Positions 46,909 through 57,176 of a DNA stretch of 64,000 bases are shown one piece after another. The first letter of the stretch is position 1. Each line of letters opens with the position of its first letter. Position numbers and translations under genes: made by a program. Under the pieces are notes generated by a model, which saw only the letters and a program-made list of their open reading frames with translations, was not told the origin of the DNA and ran no database searches. The stretch is from Rhizomicrobium palustre (GTDB lineage Bacteria > Pseudomonadota > Alphaproteobacteria > Micropepsales > Micropepsaceae): positions 1,612,139 to 1,676,138 of the forward strand of contig NZ_JAASRM010000001.1 of the NCBI RefSeq assembly GCF_011761565.1, in the 5' to 3' direction.

Positions 46909-47631
46909 CTACTGCTTGCCTGCGATCTTCAGCGCTTCGGCGGGATCGATGCGGCCGTCATAGAGTGCGCGTCCGACCACCACGCCTTCGATATTGGGCT
47001 CGGCGACCAGGGCTTTGATGTCCTCGATACCGCCGACGCCACCCGAAGCGATCACCGGAATGGTGAGGGCGGCGGCGAGGGCTGCGGTCGCCCCGACATT
47101 GACGCCTTTAAGCAGCCCGTCGCGATCGACATCGGTGAAGAGCACGGCGGCGACGCCCGCATCCTCGAAACGCTTACCCAATTCGATGGGGGTGACTTCG
47201 CTGGTTTCGGCCCAGCCTTCGGTGGCGATCTTGCCGCCCTTGGCATCGGCGCCAACCACGATCTTGCCGGGAAAGGCGCGCGCCGCCTCTTTCACCAGCG
47301 TGGGATTGGTCAGCGCGATGGTGCCGAGGATAACCCGCGTAATCCCGGCCTCAAGCCAAGCCTCGATCCCCTTCAGGTCGCGAATGCCGCCGCCAAGCTG
47401 GATGGGCAGGGTAATCGCGGCGCGGATGGCTTTGACCGCTTCCGCATTGACCGAGCGGCCATCGAAAGCGCCGTTGAGATCGACGCAATGCAGCCAAGAG
47501 AAGCCCGCATTTTGGAACTCGAGCGCCTGGGCGGCGGGATCGTCGTTGAACACAGTGGCCGACGCCATCTCGCCGCGCTTCAGGCGCACGCAATGGCCGT
47601 CTTTCAGGTCGATGGCGGGAAAGATGATCAC
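46909..47631 (-). CDS. hisA: Phosphoribosylformimino-5-aminoimidazole carboxamide ribotide isomerase HisA
   Basis: TIM-barrel isomerase of histidine synthesis. The 240 residues start [19 protein letters not shown], with the catalytic Asp in [25 protein letters not shown] and [16 protein letters not shown] (second catalytic Asp) follow, then [16 protein letters not shown] take the GTG at 47631, which overlaps the hisH stop as GTGA; a GTG at 47640 is an alternative. hisF, which normally follows, is absent here. Confidence 0.95.
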   Translation of the reverse strand: MIIFPAIDLKDGHCVRLKRGEMASATVFNDDPAAQALEFQNAGFSWLHCVDLNGAFDGRSVNAEAVKAIRAAITLPIQLGGGIRDLKGIEAWLEAGITRVILGTIALTNPTLVKEAARAFPGKIVVGADAKGGKIATEGWAETSEVTPIELGKRFEDAGVAAVLFTDVDRDGLLKGVNVGATAALAAALTIPVIASGGVGGIEDIKALVAEPNIEGVVVGRALYDGRIDPAEALKIAGKQ

Positions 47632-48272
47632 GGGGTCCACGTAAGAAAGTTGCCGAGCAGGGTCAGGCCGGTGGCCTGGCTCTTTTCGGGGTGGAATTGG
47701 GTGCCGATGATGTTCTCGCGGCCCACCACGGCGGCAACCGTGCCGCCATATTCGGTGGTGGCGAGAAGGTGGCTCTTATCGGCAGCGCGGAACATGAAGG
47801 AATGGACGAAATAGGCGTGTACGCCATTTTCGAGCCCTTCCAAAACCGGGTGGGGTTTTAAGAGGCGAAGCTCGTTCCAACCCATATGGGGGATTTTGAG
47901 GTCAGGGTCGGCGGGCACCATGCGGATGACTTCGCCGGAAATCCAGTTAAGGCCCTTATGGTCGCCGAATTCGCGCCCGACGCTCGCCATCAGCTGCATG
48001 CCGACGCAAATGCCCAAGAAGGGAACTTTTTTGACCAGAACCGCCTCGCGCAAGGCTTCCACCATGCCGGGAAGCGCGGTGAGCCCTCCCATGCAATCGG
48101 CAAAGGCGCCGACGCCCGGCAGCACGATCCGGCCGGCCTTGGCGGCGACGGCGGGGTCTGACGTGACTGCGATTTGCGCGGAAATCCCGCGTTCTTCCGC
48201 CGCCCGCGCCAGGGCCTTTTCCGCCGAGCGCAGATTTCCAGAGCCATAATCGATCAGGGCGACGAGCGACAT
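47628..48272 (-). CDS. hisH: Imidazole glycerol phosphate synthase, glutaminase subunit HisH
   Basis: Provides ammonia from glutamine to HisF. The 214 residues show [32 protein letters not shown] [15 protein letters not shown], the catalytic Cys in [16 protein letters not shown] and the His/Glu pair in [12 protein letters not shown]. It overlaps hisA by 4 bp. hisB, often upstream, is not present; a large membrane-protein gene precedes it. Start has AAGGA upstream. Confidence 0.95.
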   Translation of the reverse strand: MSLVALIDYGSGNLRSAEKALARAAEERGISAQIAVTSDPAVAAKAGRIVLPGVGAFADCMGGLTALPGMVEALREAVLVKKVPFLGICVGMQLMASVGREFGDHKGLNWISGEVIRMVPADPDLKIPHMGWNELRLLKPHPVLEGLENGVHAYFVHSFMFRAADKSHLLATTEYGGTVAAVVGRENIIGTQFHPEKSQATGLTLLGNFLTWTP

Positions 48273-48327
48273 GAGAAGGTCCTTTGCCGCCCCCTGTTAG
48301 CCCAAATCGGGGGAGGGGCCAACAGCC

Positions 48328-50106
48328 CTATTTGCACTCCCCGGCAGGCGTCGGCTGCATCGCAACCCTGCGCCCCGCGACGACCAAATCGGGCTGAATG
48401 GGTGTGGCCGTCTCGAATTTGCCGGTCAAAAGATCCGAATATTCTCTGCCGCAGAGCTTGCCGTCGAACCGGCTGATAGCGGTCCACACGCCATCGGTCT
48501 CACGGAAAAGGACGATCTGCTTGTAATCGCCTGGTGCATCATCGCCATAGACCAGCACGACCTCGGTCTGAGGCGCGTTTCTGAGAATAGCGGTGCAATG
48601 CCAGCCTTCAAAGATGCCGCTGGCGAGACAGGGCATGGTGCTGGGATCGCGTTTCCAATCCTGCTTTAAGAAACTATCGGGCAATTTGGCGCCTGCTGGG
48701 TAAACCCTAATCCGCGCGGCGAGATCGACCGGTTCCGGCTTTTGCTCCGGCAACGTCCTATAACCAGCTTCGCTAGCCAGCGCGGTTTTCGCATTCGCAG
48801 CGAGTGTGGCGTTGGGCGATTTTGAAAGCTTCTCTAAAGTCTCTTTGCCAAAGCGTCCGCCTTCATGGCGCAGATACCAAACATCAAATTTCTCCGGTGC
48901 AACCTTGCCGCTTTCAAGCCGCGCGAGCTGGCTTGCAACGCCGATGCGCATGGGATCGGCCAGTGGCGAGAACAGCGCGGCGATGATGACGAGCACCAAG
49001 AATGAGGTTGCGACGTTCCAGATCTCGATTCGTTTCAGCCAGGCTTTCGGCGCCAGGGCCGCAATGGCGTAGCCAACAGCATAGGACGCAGCCACAACAA
49101 TCACCGCCACCGCACTTATGCGATCTGCCGTCCAACCATATTGCGCGATACGAAGATAGGTGGCGTAGGCGGCGAGCGTCACGATGGGCAGCAACAAGAC
49201 GCCGCCTAGGGAACTTGCGAGTCGCAGGATTTTCACCGGGCGGCGTTCTTCATCACCATCTTGATAGGCTGCATTGATCAGCACCGCCAAGCTTGCGGCG
49301 GCGGTGAGGAGAAGATTGGTCGCCATGCGGGTCTTCCACAAGGGCGCAAGGCCGGTGAAGACAAGGCTGAACAAAAATCCTGCCGCGATCACCACGATCA
49401 ATAAAAGCAGCCAGGAGAAAAGCGCCAGCACCAGCGAACGCGCGCCGCGCACCAGATTGGCGCGCACGTCCGTGACATGCAGCGCGGCAGCTATCGCAAG
49501 CGTTGTCGCCGGAATGGCGAACCAGCGATGCTCAATCAGCTTTTCCAGGAAATCGAGATCGATCAGTTTGAACAGCGCCGCGCCGAGCCAGAGCAAGGCC
49601 CAGAAGACGCCGACAAAAACACCCGCGAGGGCAAATTGCAGGCCTTGCTTCCAGGCGGTATCGAAATAGCTCGGATAGGCAGCGATGAATTTCTTTTCCG
49701 CATCGCCTGCGATCACCAAGGCTTGGGCGATGAACAAAAATACGCCTGAGAAAAAGAAGGTGCCGAAGGCGGGAAGGTTCCGCGGCAAGGTTTCCGATTG
49801 GCTATGGATGAAGACCCGTTCCGTCGGCCAGCCATGCCAAATATCGTAAACAGCAAAACCGGCAATCACTGCCGCCGCAGCAGCAATCCAAATCGCCAGC
49901 GTGGCATTGCGCAAATTACCAAGGCCTTGGGAGACGGCGAGGGGAATAAACAGCGCCAGTATCACCAGCGGGGCGAAAATGAACCCGTTTGCCGCCACGG
50001 CACTGTGCGCCTCATAGGCCTCATAGAGAAAATAAAGCGTAACACCCTGGATCGCGCCCGCGATCAGACGGCCCGCGAATTGTCCTTGCGGCCCAATATT
50101 TTGCAT
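48328..50106 (-). CDS. DUF4153 family polytopic membrane protein
   Basis: A 592-residue protein with about 11 hydrophobic segments over residues 10-410 and a soluble C-terminal domain of about 180 residues. The stretch YLRIAQYGWTADRISAV is the recurring feature of DUF4153 proteins. The C-terminal region has Cys residues (CLASG, WHCTAIL, LCGREY, GECK) that could pair outside the cytoplasm. Function is unknown for the family. It starts with a GGGAGG site and lies upstream of hisH with a 55-bp gap. Confidence 0.8.
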   Translation of the reverse strand: MQNIGPQGQFAGRLIAGAIQGVTLYFLYEAYEAHSAVAANGFIFAPLVILALFIPLAVSQGLGNLRNATLAIWIAAAAAVIAGFAVYDIWHGWPTERVFIHSQSETLPRNLPAFGTFFFSGVFLFIAQALVIAGDAEKKFIAAYPSYFDTAWKQGLQFALAGVFVGVFWALLWLGAALFKLIDLDFLEKLIEHRWFAIPATTLAIAAALHVTDVRANLVRGARSLVLALFSWLLLLIVVIAAGFLFSLVFTGLAPLWKTRMATNLLLTAAASLAVLINAAYQDGDEERRPVKILRLASSLGGVLLLPIVTLAAYATYLRIAQYGWTADRISAVAVIVVAASYAVGYAIAALAPKAWLKRIEIWNVATSFLVLVIIAALFSPLADPMRIGVASQLARLESGKVAPEKFDVWYLRHEGGRFGKETLEKLSKSPNATLAANAKTALASEAGYRTLPEQKPEPVDLAARIRVYPAGAKLPDSFLKQDWKRDPSTMPCLASGIFEGWHCTAILRNAPQTEVVLVYGDDAPGDYKQIVLFRETDGVWTAISRFDGKLCGREYSDLLTGKFETATPIQPDLVVAGRRVAMQPTPAGECK

Positions 50107-50233
50107 GGACGCGCCCTCCCTTTGCCCCAGCCCATTCTATACCGGCGTGTGACACTTGTCTCTTCGCGCGCATAAAGCGCTTGCCCCGGCAGCGGCGGCG
50201 GGTTTTATCCGCTGGCCTTCCAACGGATGTTTT

Positions 50234-51127
50234 GTGTTGCGTCTTTCCCCCGCCCGCCAGGGTATTGGCCTTGGCCTGCTCGCCGCGATCATTTGGGGCG
50301 GGTTCTATACCGTCTCCCGCCACGCCATCGGCTCGGGGCTGGGCGCGGGCGATATCGCCTTCATCCGCTATGTCACCACCGCGGTGCTGTTGTTGCCTTT
50401 CGCGGCGAAACGGTTTGGCGCGCTCAAAGCGCTGGGCTGGAAAAAAGGTGTGACGCTCGCAGCCCTCGGCGGGCCGCTTTTCGTGATTGTCAGCGCCTTT
50501 GGCTATCACTTCGCGCCGTTAAGCCATGCCGCTGTAGTGCAGCTTGGCACCATCACCGCGCTCTGCGCTTTGGCCGGTCATTTATGGCTTGGCGAGAAGA
50601 TGGGCGGGCAGGGCGTGATCGGGCTTTTGATTTTGCTCTTGGGCTTGTCCGCGGTGGCAGGGCCGGGATTTTTTGAAGGCCAGCAAGGCGCGATCATTGG
50701 CGACGGGTTTTTTGTCTTTGCCGGATTGATGTGGGCGGTCTTCACCGTGCTCTTGCGCTGGTGGAAGGTGGAAGCCCTCACCGCCACGCTCGCGGTGACG
50801 TTTTATTCCGCGCTGCTGTTCTGCCCGCTCTATATGATTTTTGGGGAGCCGAGAGCGCTACTTTCCGCACCGCCCTCCATCGTGTTCGAACAAGCCTTGG
50901 TGCAAGGCGTGCTCACGGGCATCGTGGCGCTCTTTGCCTATTCGCGCGCGGTGCTGTTGCTGGGCGCGGCGCGTGCCGCCGTCTTCACCGCCTTCGCACC
51001 GATGGCTTCGGTGCTGCTCGGCATCGTGCTTGTGCATGAGACACCTACGCTTGGCCAATGGCTGGGGCTGCTGGTCGCCAGCATCGGCATGGGCGCGATC
51101 TTGGCGCCCGCGCGACGCCTGCGTTAG
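50234..51127 (+). CDS. EamA/DMT superfamily transporter
   Basis: About 297 residues forming ten membrane segments in two EamA repeats, typical of drug/metabolite exporters. IGLGLLAAIIWGGFYTVSRHA opens repeat one, and GDGFFVFAGLMWAVFTVLLRWW opens repeat two. The C-terminus FAPMASVLLGIVLVHETPTLGQ is a hallmark. The start is uncertain: a GTG at 50234 (used here) or a TTG at 50156. The substrate is unknown. It is divergent from the DUF4153 gene. Confidence 0.88.
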   Translation: MLRLSPARQGIGLGLLAAIIWGGFYTVSRHAIGSGLGAGDIAFIRYVTTAVLLLPFAAKRFGALKALGWKKGVTLAALGGPLFVIVSAFGYHFAPLSHAAVVQLGTITALCALAGHLWLGEKMGGQGVIGLLILLLGLSAVAGPGFFEGQQGAIIGDGFFVFAGLMWAVFTVLLRWWKVEALTATLAVTFYSALLFCPLYMIFGEPRALLSAPPSIVFEQALVQGVLTGIVALFAYSRAVLLLGAARAAVFTAFAPMASVLLGIVLVHETPTLGQWLGLLVASIGMGAILAPARRLR

Positions 51128-51133
51128 GGCGGG

Positions 51134-51562
51134 TTACTCCGCCTTCTGCCAATCACCATCTACTGAACGCCAGCGCTGGCCGTTCTCATCCAGCCATTCG
51201 CCGATGGGCTGACCGGCTTTGCGGTCCGAGCCTAAGCGCAGCACATTGCCGTCGAGGTCCTCCACCTGCATCTCGCAGGACCAAGGATAATTGGTGGGGG
51301 GATTGCGGATCTTGGCGCCGGAGGCCTGATATTCTTCATAGACCGCATCGACATCTTCCACCCCAGCCCAAACCCAGGCGCGGCCCGCGCCCTGATCGCC
51401 TTGGCTGAGGAATATGCAGCAGCGCCCGCGCCCGACATTGGCGAATACGGGGCTTTGCCAACGGACCTGAAAGCCCAGCTTTTCGGTGTAATAAGCGATG
51501 GCGGCAGAAAGTTCGGCGACCCGCAAAACCGGGCTGACGCTTTCAAAGGCGGTGTTGCTCAT
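51134..51562 (-). CDS. VOC (glyoxalase/bleomycin resistance) family protein
   Basis: A 142-residue protein of the vicinal oxygen chelate fold. FESVSPVLRVAELSAAIAYYT and KLGFQV form the first module, and MQVEDLDGNVLRLGS the closing strand of the second. One metal-type ligand, Glu in the 'W-x-E-M-Q-V-E-D' strand, is seen, but several positions usually holding His are not, so enzyme activity is uncertain. It has a GAGGGAG site and ends 7 bp from the convergent transporter gene. Confidence 0.82.
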   Translation of the reverse strand: MSNTAFESVSPVLRVAELSAAIAYYTEKLGFQVRWQSPVFANVGRGRCCIFLSQGDQGAGRAWVWAGVEDVDAVYEEYQASGAKIRNPPTNYPWSCEMQVEDLDGNVLRLGSDRKAGQPIGEWLDENGQRWRSVDGDWQKAE

Positions 51563-51638
51563 GGCGCGCTCCCTCAGATTTGTAAGGAGCATAGCGGATT
51601 AGCGGCGCAGCGCCACGGGGAACACAGAGGTTCCAGAT

Positions 51639-51713
51639 CGTTATGGCCGGGCTCGACCCGGCCATTCATTCCACCCCGAAAACGAGATGGCCGGCTCAAG
51701 GCCGGCCATGACG
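51639..51713. repeat. Type B double-hairpin element downstream of lepA
   Basis: Two adjacent perfect hairpins: ATGGCCGGG/CCCGGCCAT at 51643-51665 and ATGGCCGGC/GCCGGCCAT at 51687-51709, with outer CGTTATGGCC and GGCCATGACGC ends. It lies just beyond the lepA stop (51738) and before the VOC gene start. It shares both hairpin arms with the 16185-16318 element. Confidence 0.7.
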
Positions 51714-51737
51714 CAAGAATTGAAGTTGGGACAGGAC

Positions 51738-53540
51738 CTAATCCTGATCCATCTTCAGCGCGGCGATGAAGGCTTCTTGCGGGATGTCGACCTTGCCGAA
51801 CTGGCGCATCTTCTTCTTGCCCTCTTTCTGCTTGTCGAGGAGCTTGCGCTTACGACTGATATCGCCGCCATAGCATTTCGCCGTCACGTCTTTGCGCATG
51901 GCCGAAATGGTTTCGCGGGCGATGACCTTGCCGCCGATAGCCGCCTGAATCGGAATCTTGAAGAGGTGGCGCGGGATCAGGTCTTTCAGCTTCTCGCACA
52001 TGCCGCGGCCGCGCGATTCCGCGCGCTGGCGGTTCACGATCATGGAGAGCGCATCCACCGGCTCGTCATTGACCAGGATGCTCATCTTCACAAGATCGCC
52101 CTCGTGATAGCCTTCGAGGTGATAATCGAAGCTGGCATAGCCGCGCGAAATGGATTTCAGGCGGTCATAGAAATCGAACACCACTTCGTTCAGCGGCAAG
52201 CGATAGATCACCATGGCGCGGTTGCCGGCATAGGTGAGTTCGATCTGCTCGCCGCGGCGGTCCTGGCACAGCTTCAAGACGGAGCCGAGATATTCGTCGG
52301 GCACCATCACGGTGGCGCGGATCCAGGGCTCCTCGATCTTGTCGATCTTGGTCACTTCCGGCATGTCGGCGGGATTGTGCAGCTCCATCACTTCGCCATC
52401 GGTGAGATGGATGCGATAGATCACGCTCGGCGCCGTCGCGATCATTTCGAGATTGAATTCGCGCTCCAGCCGTTCCTGGATAATTTCCAGGTGGAGCAGG
52501 CCTAAGAAGCCGCAGCGGAAACCGAAGCCCAGCGCCGCCGATGTTTCCATTTCATAGGTGAAGCTGGCGTCGTTCAAATGCAGCTTGGACAGCGCGCCGC
52601 GCAAATCTTCGAACTGCGCTGCATCCACCGGGAAGAGGCCGCAGAACACCACCTGCTGCGCGGGCTTAAAGCCGGGCAGGGCTTCGCTGGCGGGTCTCTT
52701 TTCATCGGTGATGGTGTCACCGACCTGGGTGTCGGCCACTTCCTTGATGGCAGCGGTGATGAATCCGACTTCGCCAGGGCCGAGCACATCGACCGAAACC
52801 TGTTTCGGGGTGAAGACGCCGACGCGTTCCACCGTGTAATAGGCATCGGCGGCCATCATCTGAATCTTCTGGCCCTTCTTCAGCTCGCCATCGACGATGC
52901 GCACCAGCACCACAACACCGAGATAGGCGTCATACCAGCTATCGATCAGCAGCGCTTTCAGCGGTGCTTTGGGATCGCCTTTGGGGGCGGGCAGGCGCGT
53001 GACGACGGCTTCCAGCACCGCATCGATGTTGATTCCGGTCTTGGCGGAAATCGGAATGGCGTCCGACGCATCGATGCCGATCACATCTTCGATCTGCTGC
53101 TTGACGCGATCCGGCTCGGCGGCGGGCAAATCGACTTTATTCAACACGGGCACGATCTCGAGCCCGGCATCGATCGCTTGATAGACATTGGCCAGCGTCT
53201 GGGCTTCCACGCCTTGGCTCGCGTCGACCACCAGAAGCGCGCCTTCGCAGGCAGCGAGGCAGCGGCTGACTTCATAGGCGAAGTCGACATGGCCGGGCGT
53301 GTCCATCAGGTTCAGGATATAGGTCTCGCCATCCTGGGCCTTATATTCGAGGCGCACGGTCTGGGCCTTGATGGTGATGCCGCGCTCGCGCTCGATCTCC
53401 ATATTGTCGAGCACCTGCTCCTTCATCTCACGATTGGAGAGCCCGCCGGTGAACTGGATCAGCCGGTCGGCCAGGGTCGACTTGCCGTGGTCGATATGGG
53501 CCACGATCGAGAAATTGCGGATGCGGTTTAAGTCGGTCAT
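51738..53540 (-). CDS. lepA: Elongation factor 4 (LepA)
   Basis: Ribosome-associated GTPase with a role in initiation and back-translocation. The 600 residues show the G motifs [26 protein letters not shown] and VLNKVDLP. The EF4-specific C-terminal domain ends [19 protein letters not shown]. The start at 53540 ([13 protein letters not shown]) is the usual one; an upstream extension is rejected. It is divergent from the tandem secreted-protein genes. Confidence 0.97.
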   Translation of the reverse strand: MTDLNRIRNFSIVAHIDHGKSTLADRLIQFTGGLSNREMKEQVLDNMEIERERGITIKAQTVRLEYKAQDGETYILNLMDTPGHVDFAYEVSRCLAACEGALLVVDASQGVEAQTLANVYQAIDAGLEIVPVLNKVDLPAAEPDRVKQQIEDVIGIDASDAIPISAKTGINIDAVLEAVVTRLPAPKGDPKAPLKALLIDSWYDAYLGVVVLVRIVDGELKKGQKIQMMAADAYYTVERVGVFTPKQVSVDVLGPGEVGFITAAIKEVADTQVGDTITDEKRPASEALPGFKPAQQVVFCGLFPVDAAQFEDLRGALSKLHLNDASFTYEMETSAALGFGFRCGFLGLLHLEIIQERLEREFNLEMIATAPSVIYRIHLTDGEVMELHNPADMPEVTKIDKIEEPWIRATVMVPDEYLGSVLKLCQDRRGEQIELTYAGNRAMVIYRLPLNEVVFDFYDRLKSISRGYASFDYHLEGYHEGDLVKMSILVNDEPVDALSMIVNRQRAESRGRGMCEKLKDLIPRHLFKIPIQAAIGGKVIARETISAMRKDVTAKCYGGDISRKRKLLDKQKEGKKKMRQFGKVDIPQEAFIAALKMDQD

Positions 53541-53696
53541 TTTGTTCCGAAAAGGCCTTATAAGAACGCGCATATAGCGGTCCAGGCGCCCGCCCGTCCA
53601 GTTGTGTGGCGCCCGAACTTGCATCTGGGTGCTGAGCTCTGTCGGGAATGCCCCGAAAAGGCTAGGCTCCGCCGCAAAAAGGGGAGGGTTTCTGCC

Positions 53697-54737
53697 ATGT
53701 TACGCGCCGTTTGGGGTGGGGTATTCGCCTTTGGGTTGCTGGCCGCCAGCGTCCTGACCACGAGCGCCTTTGCCGCGCCGGACACCGCGCCATTCCAAGG
53801 CAATTGGGTCAACGATGCCAGCCGGACGGTGCTGAACGCCCTTGGCGCCTCGGATAACGAGGATGTCGCCCGCATTGTGGTCACCCAAGAGGGTAAATCT
53901 CGCCTGCGTGTCCATCTTTATGGCCGCTGCGGGTCCAATTGCGATTGGGGCTCGGCCTTGGGCCATCCTTATACCGATGCGGCCTCCTCTGATATGGTCC
54001 GGGCGATCCGGGCAGATTTTCAAACACCAAGCGGAATCAAGCACTTGACCTTGCGCCCCGGATCGCGTTCGAGCCTTCGCTTCGAGCTGGTCACCGATTT
54101 CACCGACCGCTCCGGGCGGCATGACTACGAGACCAGCGGGTCCTTGCGCCTCGATAACGCCCCGCCGCCGCCCGAAAAGCCGATGCCGGCGCCGGTGGTC
54201 TTCGCCGCGCGTCCCAGCAATGCTCCCCAGGCCGCCGTGGCGCTTACCCCCACACCCCACCATGTCGCCGAACTGCCGCCCGCCCGCGATGAGGATGAGG
54301 AGTGCACCAAAGTCTATCCCCCGGACGTGATCGCCACCCCCACGCCGCGCGGCACCGTGGTGAAGGACTTCCTCCACACCCTGATCAATTTTGAGTCAGA
54401 CAAGCTTGCCGCCGCCAAAACGGTGCAGGTGATCCGCCAATACCGCTTTGACGAGCAGTGCTTCATTGGGCGCGGCAAATCCAAATTCACCTATTGGCGG
54501 GTGGCGGGGCAGTTTCCCAAGACAGCGATGGCCGGATCGGACTGCGTCGAAATTCAGCCTGACGCGATCACCGCCCAAGGAGGCAAAGTCGTTGCCGCAA
54601 ATCGCGTGATCGCGGATTTTGAAGGCGATACCGCCTCGGCCTCACGGGCCGTCCAGCTTTTGCGCAGTAACAAGGTGAACCGGCAGTGTTTTGCGGCCCG
54701 TCCCAACGAGAAGATGGTCTACTGGCTGGCGCGATGA
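53697..54737 (+). CDS. Secreted two-domain protein, paralogue 1
   Basis: A 346-residue exported protein (signal peptide ends TTSAFA). The N-terminal domain (about 27-155) has [17 protein letters not shown], a feature shared with the next gene (GDCRAIECDWGIVQGK). After a Pro/Ala-rich linker come two copies of a roughly 65-residue repeat. Each has a Cys, a 'V-x-A-x-R-V-I-x-D-F' strand, an Ala-rich helix and a closing 'Q-C-F-x-x-R' plus 'YW'. Such closing motifs (CF-x-GRP-x-x-x-x-Y) occur in other secreted bacterial proteins; function unknown. A GGGGAGGG site supports the start. Confidence 0.7.
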   Translation: MLRAVWGGVFAFGLLAASVLTTSAFAAPDTAPFQGNWVNDASRTVLNALGASDNEDVARIVVTQEGKSRLRVHLYGRCGSNCDWGSALGHPYTDAASSDMVRAIRADFQTPSGIKHLTLRPGSRSSLRFELVTDFTDRSGRHDYETSGSLRLDNAPPPPEKPMPAPVVFAARPSNAPQAAVALTPTPHHVAELPPARDEDEECTKVYPPDVIATPTPRGTVVKDFLHTLINFESDKLAAAKTVQVIRQYRFDEQCFIGRGKSKFTYWRVAGQFPKTAMAGSDCVEIQPDAITAQGGKVVAANRVIADFEGDTASASRAVQLLRSNKVNRQCFAARPNEKMVYWLAR

Positions 54738-55696
54738 TGTTTCGTTCCGCTTTTCTGGCACTCGCTCTTACGGCGGGCGCGGCCGAGGCTGCGACTGAGG
54801 ATTTTCTCGGCCATTGGCAGAACCCGGACCCGAAGGGGAGCGGGCTGACGCATTTGGCCGTCACGCCGAATGGCGGCAATGGGGTCGATCTGCGCGCCTA
54901 TGGCGATTGCCGCGCCATCGAATGCGATTGGGGCATTGTGCAAGGCAAGGTCTATACCGCCTCGCCGAAATCAACCGATGTGCAGGTGGTAGAGGCGACC
55001 TTTCATTTCGGCTTTGCCCATCGCCACATCACCTTGCGCAAGGATGCGAGCGGCAAGCTGCGCTTCGATATGCTGATCGAGCTCGCCGATAATTCCGCCC
55101 GCCATGATTACGCGGTCTCGGGCGTCTTGAAGAAAACCTCCTGGGTTGGGCCGGTGACGCAGGTCTGGCAGAACCAGCCGGGGCTGCAGACGGGCTGGGG
55201 TGGTGGCGCACGCAGTGTTACCCCGCCTTCGCCCGATGAAAGCTGCACCATGATCGATACTACGGGCGCGCGGGCGGTAGCAGAAAACGGCTATTGGTTT
55301 GTCAAAGCCAAGGGCAAGGTCATTGTCGATGTCGGCAAGGATGAGAAGACCGCTATGCTCGCCGAAGCGGCCTTGCGCCATTACAAATTCGACCGGCGCT
55401 GCACCTCTGGCGGGCCGTTCAAGAGTTATTGGAAAAGCGCGTCGGGTTTCGCCACCGATAAGATGGCGGGCGCGATCTGCCTGAAATTCCAGCCGACCAC
55501 GGCCCATCTCATCCGCTCCAGCAATAGCTGGAAGATCGTCGATGGCGCCGACACGCTGGTCGATCTCGGCGTGAATAAGAAAAAAGCTGATGCCATGCTG
55601 GGACTGATCCGCGCCAACCGGCTGAACGCGGAATGCTTTATCCGTTACCCCGATCCGGTGATGAGTTTCTGGCTGTCGACGCCGGCGGTGCCTTAA
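54734..55696 (+). CDS. Secreted two-domain protein, paralogue 2
   Basis: A 320-residue exported protein (signal ends AAEA) with the same layout as the upstream gene. The N-terminal barrel-like domain has GDCRAIECDWG and HRHITLRKDASGKLRF, followed by two Cys-containing repeats closing with RRCTSGGPFKSYW and ECFIRYPDPVMSFWL. The first codon overlaps the upstream stop (ATGA), so the pair is a coupled tandem duplication. The 3' end overlaps the convergent transporter by 4 bp. Function unknown. Confidence 0.7.
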   Translation: MMFRSAFLALALTAGAAEAATEDFLGHWQNPDPKGSGLTHLAVTPNGGNGVDLRAYGDCRAIECDWGIVQGKVYTASPKSTDVQVVEATFHFGFAHRHITLRKDASGKLRFDMLIELADNSARHDYAVSGVLKKTSWVGPVTQVWQNQPGLQTGWGGGARSVTPPSPDESCTMIDTTGARAVAENGYWFVKAKGKVIVDVGKDEKTAMLAEAALRHYKFDRRCTSGGPFKSYWKSASGFATDKMAGAICLKFQPTTAHLIRSSNSWKIVDGADTLVDLGVNKKKADAMLGLIRANRLNAECFIRYPDPVMSFWLSTPAVP

Positions 55697-56856
55697 GCCT
55701 TCGCAGTAATCGCTTTGCTGAGCGGGATCAGCGCGAGAAGCTGCGCGGCGGTGGCGAGGACGACCAAGCTCAGAAGCGAGACATCGTAAAGCGCGCCGAG
55801 CAACGCGCTACCGAGGAACCAGGCGACGCCGAACAGCGCAGTGAAAATGCCATAAGCACGGGCGCGGGCATGCAGCGGCACCAGCGTTGCGACCGCGGCG
55901 GCCATCACCGATTCATGTACGCCAAGGGCCGCGCCCCAGATCAGGGTGGCGAGTGCCGCGCCCCAAAAGCCACCGAAGAACGCGAGCGGCGCCACGAACA
56001 GCCCGAGCGCCACGCCGCCATAAACGACTTTCAGCCCGGCTTTGTCGAACCAGCGCCCGAAGAGGAGCGAGGCGGCGCCGTCGGTCAGCATCGCGGCGGA
56101 ATAGAAAAGCGCGATCATCTCACCACTAACGATCCCCGCCTTGCCGAAATGAAACGACATCAGGGTGAAATCGGCAAAGCCAAAGGCAATCAGCGCCGAA
56201 GCGATGGCATAGAACCAGAAGGCTTTGGGCAGGGTGGCGGTAGCATCGGCGTCGAGGGGGCGTTCGATTTTGCCTAAAGAGCCGAAACGTAAGCGTACCG
56301 CGAAGACGAGCAGCAATGTGGTGAGCGAGGGCAGGGCCAGCCAGGCAAAGGCGGTGCGGTATTCGCCGTGATGCGACAGCACCAGAAATGCGATCAAGGG
56401 CCCCGCGAAAGCGCCGAGCTGATCGAGCGCTTCATGCAGGCCGAAGGCCCAGCCATGTCCGATGGTTTCGCCGGCGCGCGAAAGCATGGCATCGCGCGGC
56501 GGATTGCGGATCGCTTTGCCGGCGCGCTCCAGGATGATGAGACCCGCCGCCACATACCAATTTCCCGCCAGCGCCATAGCGGGCACGGCCGCCATCTGCA
56601 CGACATAGCCCGCGAGAGTGATCGGCCAATAAAGCCTCGTAGAATCCGCCATGCGGCCCGAGAAGAGCCGCACCATGTACCCGGCAAGTTCGCCGACACC
56701 TGCGATGACCCCGACCGCGAGGCCGGTGGCGCCAAGGCTCGCCAGGAACGGCCCGGAAATGCCGCGCATGCCCTCATACGACATGTCCGCGAACAAGCTG
56801 ACGATGCCGAAGGCCAGAACAAAGCTAAGCGCTTGGCGCGAGGTGTAAGCCGTCAT
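55693..56856 (-). CDS. MFS transporter
   Basis: A 387-residue polytopic protein with about 12 hydrophobic segments. FADMSYEGMRGISGPFLASLG at the N-terminus and ERAGKAIRNPPRDAMLS in the first half loop belong to an MFS branch seen next to many different genes. The loop RNPPRDAML is a variant of the MFS motif region. The substrate cannot be told. It ends convergently within the secreted paralogue and has no obvious partner. Confidence 0.85.
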   Translation of the reverse strand: MTAYTSRQALSFVLAFGIVSLFADMSYEGMRGISGPFLASLGATGLAVGVIAGVGELAGYMVRLFSGRMADSTRLYWPITLAGYVVQMAAVPAMALAGNWYVAAGLIILERAGKAIRNPPRDAMLSRAGETIGHGWAFGLHEALDQLGAFAGPLIAFLVLSHHGEYRTAFAWLALPSLTTLLLVFAVRLRFGSLGKIERPLDADATATLPKAFWFYAIASALIAFGFADFTLMSFHFGKAGIVSGEMIALFYSAAMLTDGAASLLFGRWFDKAGLKVVYGGVALGLFVAPLAFFGGFWGAALATLIWGAALGVHESVMAAAVATLVPLHARARAYGIFTALFGVAWFLGSALLGALYDVSLLSLVVLATAAQLLALIPLSKAITAKA

Positions 56857-56971
56857 GGCGTATTGGGGTAGAAGGGTTCCAATACGCCATTATGACAGGA
56901 GATTGGCGGGGTGTAAGGCGGACCTTCAACCCTCCCCGGGGCTATCGATTTTGTGCCTACGAGCCCCATAT

Positions 56972-57116
56972 TGTCATCCCGGACGCGCCCACGGAACTCT
57001 CTCCGTTTGGCACGAAGGCGCGATCCGGGACCCACTCCAAAATCTGAATATTGTTGAAGTGGGTCCCGGCTCTACGTGCGCTCTGCTTCGCAATGCGCAC
57101 TGCGGCCGGGATGACA
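56972..57116. repeat. Type A intergenic inverted-repeat element, copy 3
   Basis: About 145 bp starting TGTCATCCCGGACGCGCC and ending GCGGCCGGGATGACA, nearly the same as copy 2 at both ends and in the internal GGCGCGATCCGGGA and GTGGGTCCCGG blocks. It lies in a 320-bp gene-free gap (56857-57176) between pheT and the MFS gene; a type C hairpin (57144-57166) shares the gap and nothing else is evident there. Confidence 0.78.
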
Positions 57117-57143
57117 GCTTGAGTTAATCGCCCCAAAGCCGAT

Positions 57144-57166
57144 CACCCTCCCTCAAAGGGAGGGTG
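57144..57166. repeat. Type C hairpin unit downstream of pheT
   Basis: CACCCTCCC and GGGAGGGTG form a perfect 9-bp stem with a 5-base loop, 11 bp beyond the pheT stop. It may serve as the 3' end of the pheST transcript, though no T run follows. Confidence 0.5.
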
Positions 57167-57176
57167 GAGGAAGAAG

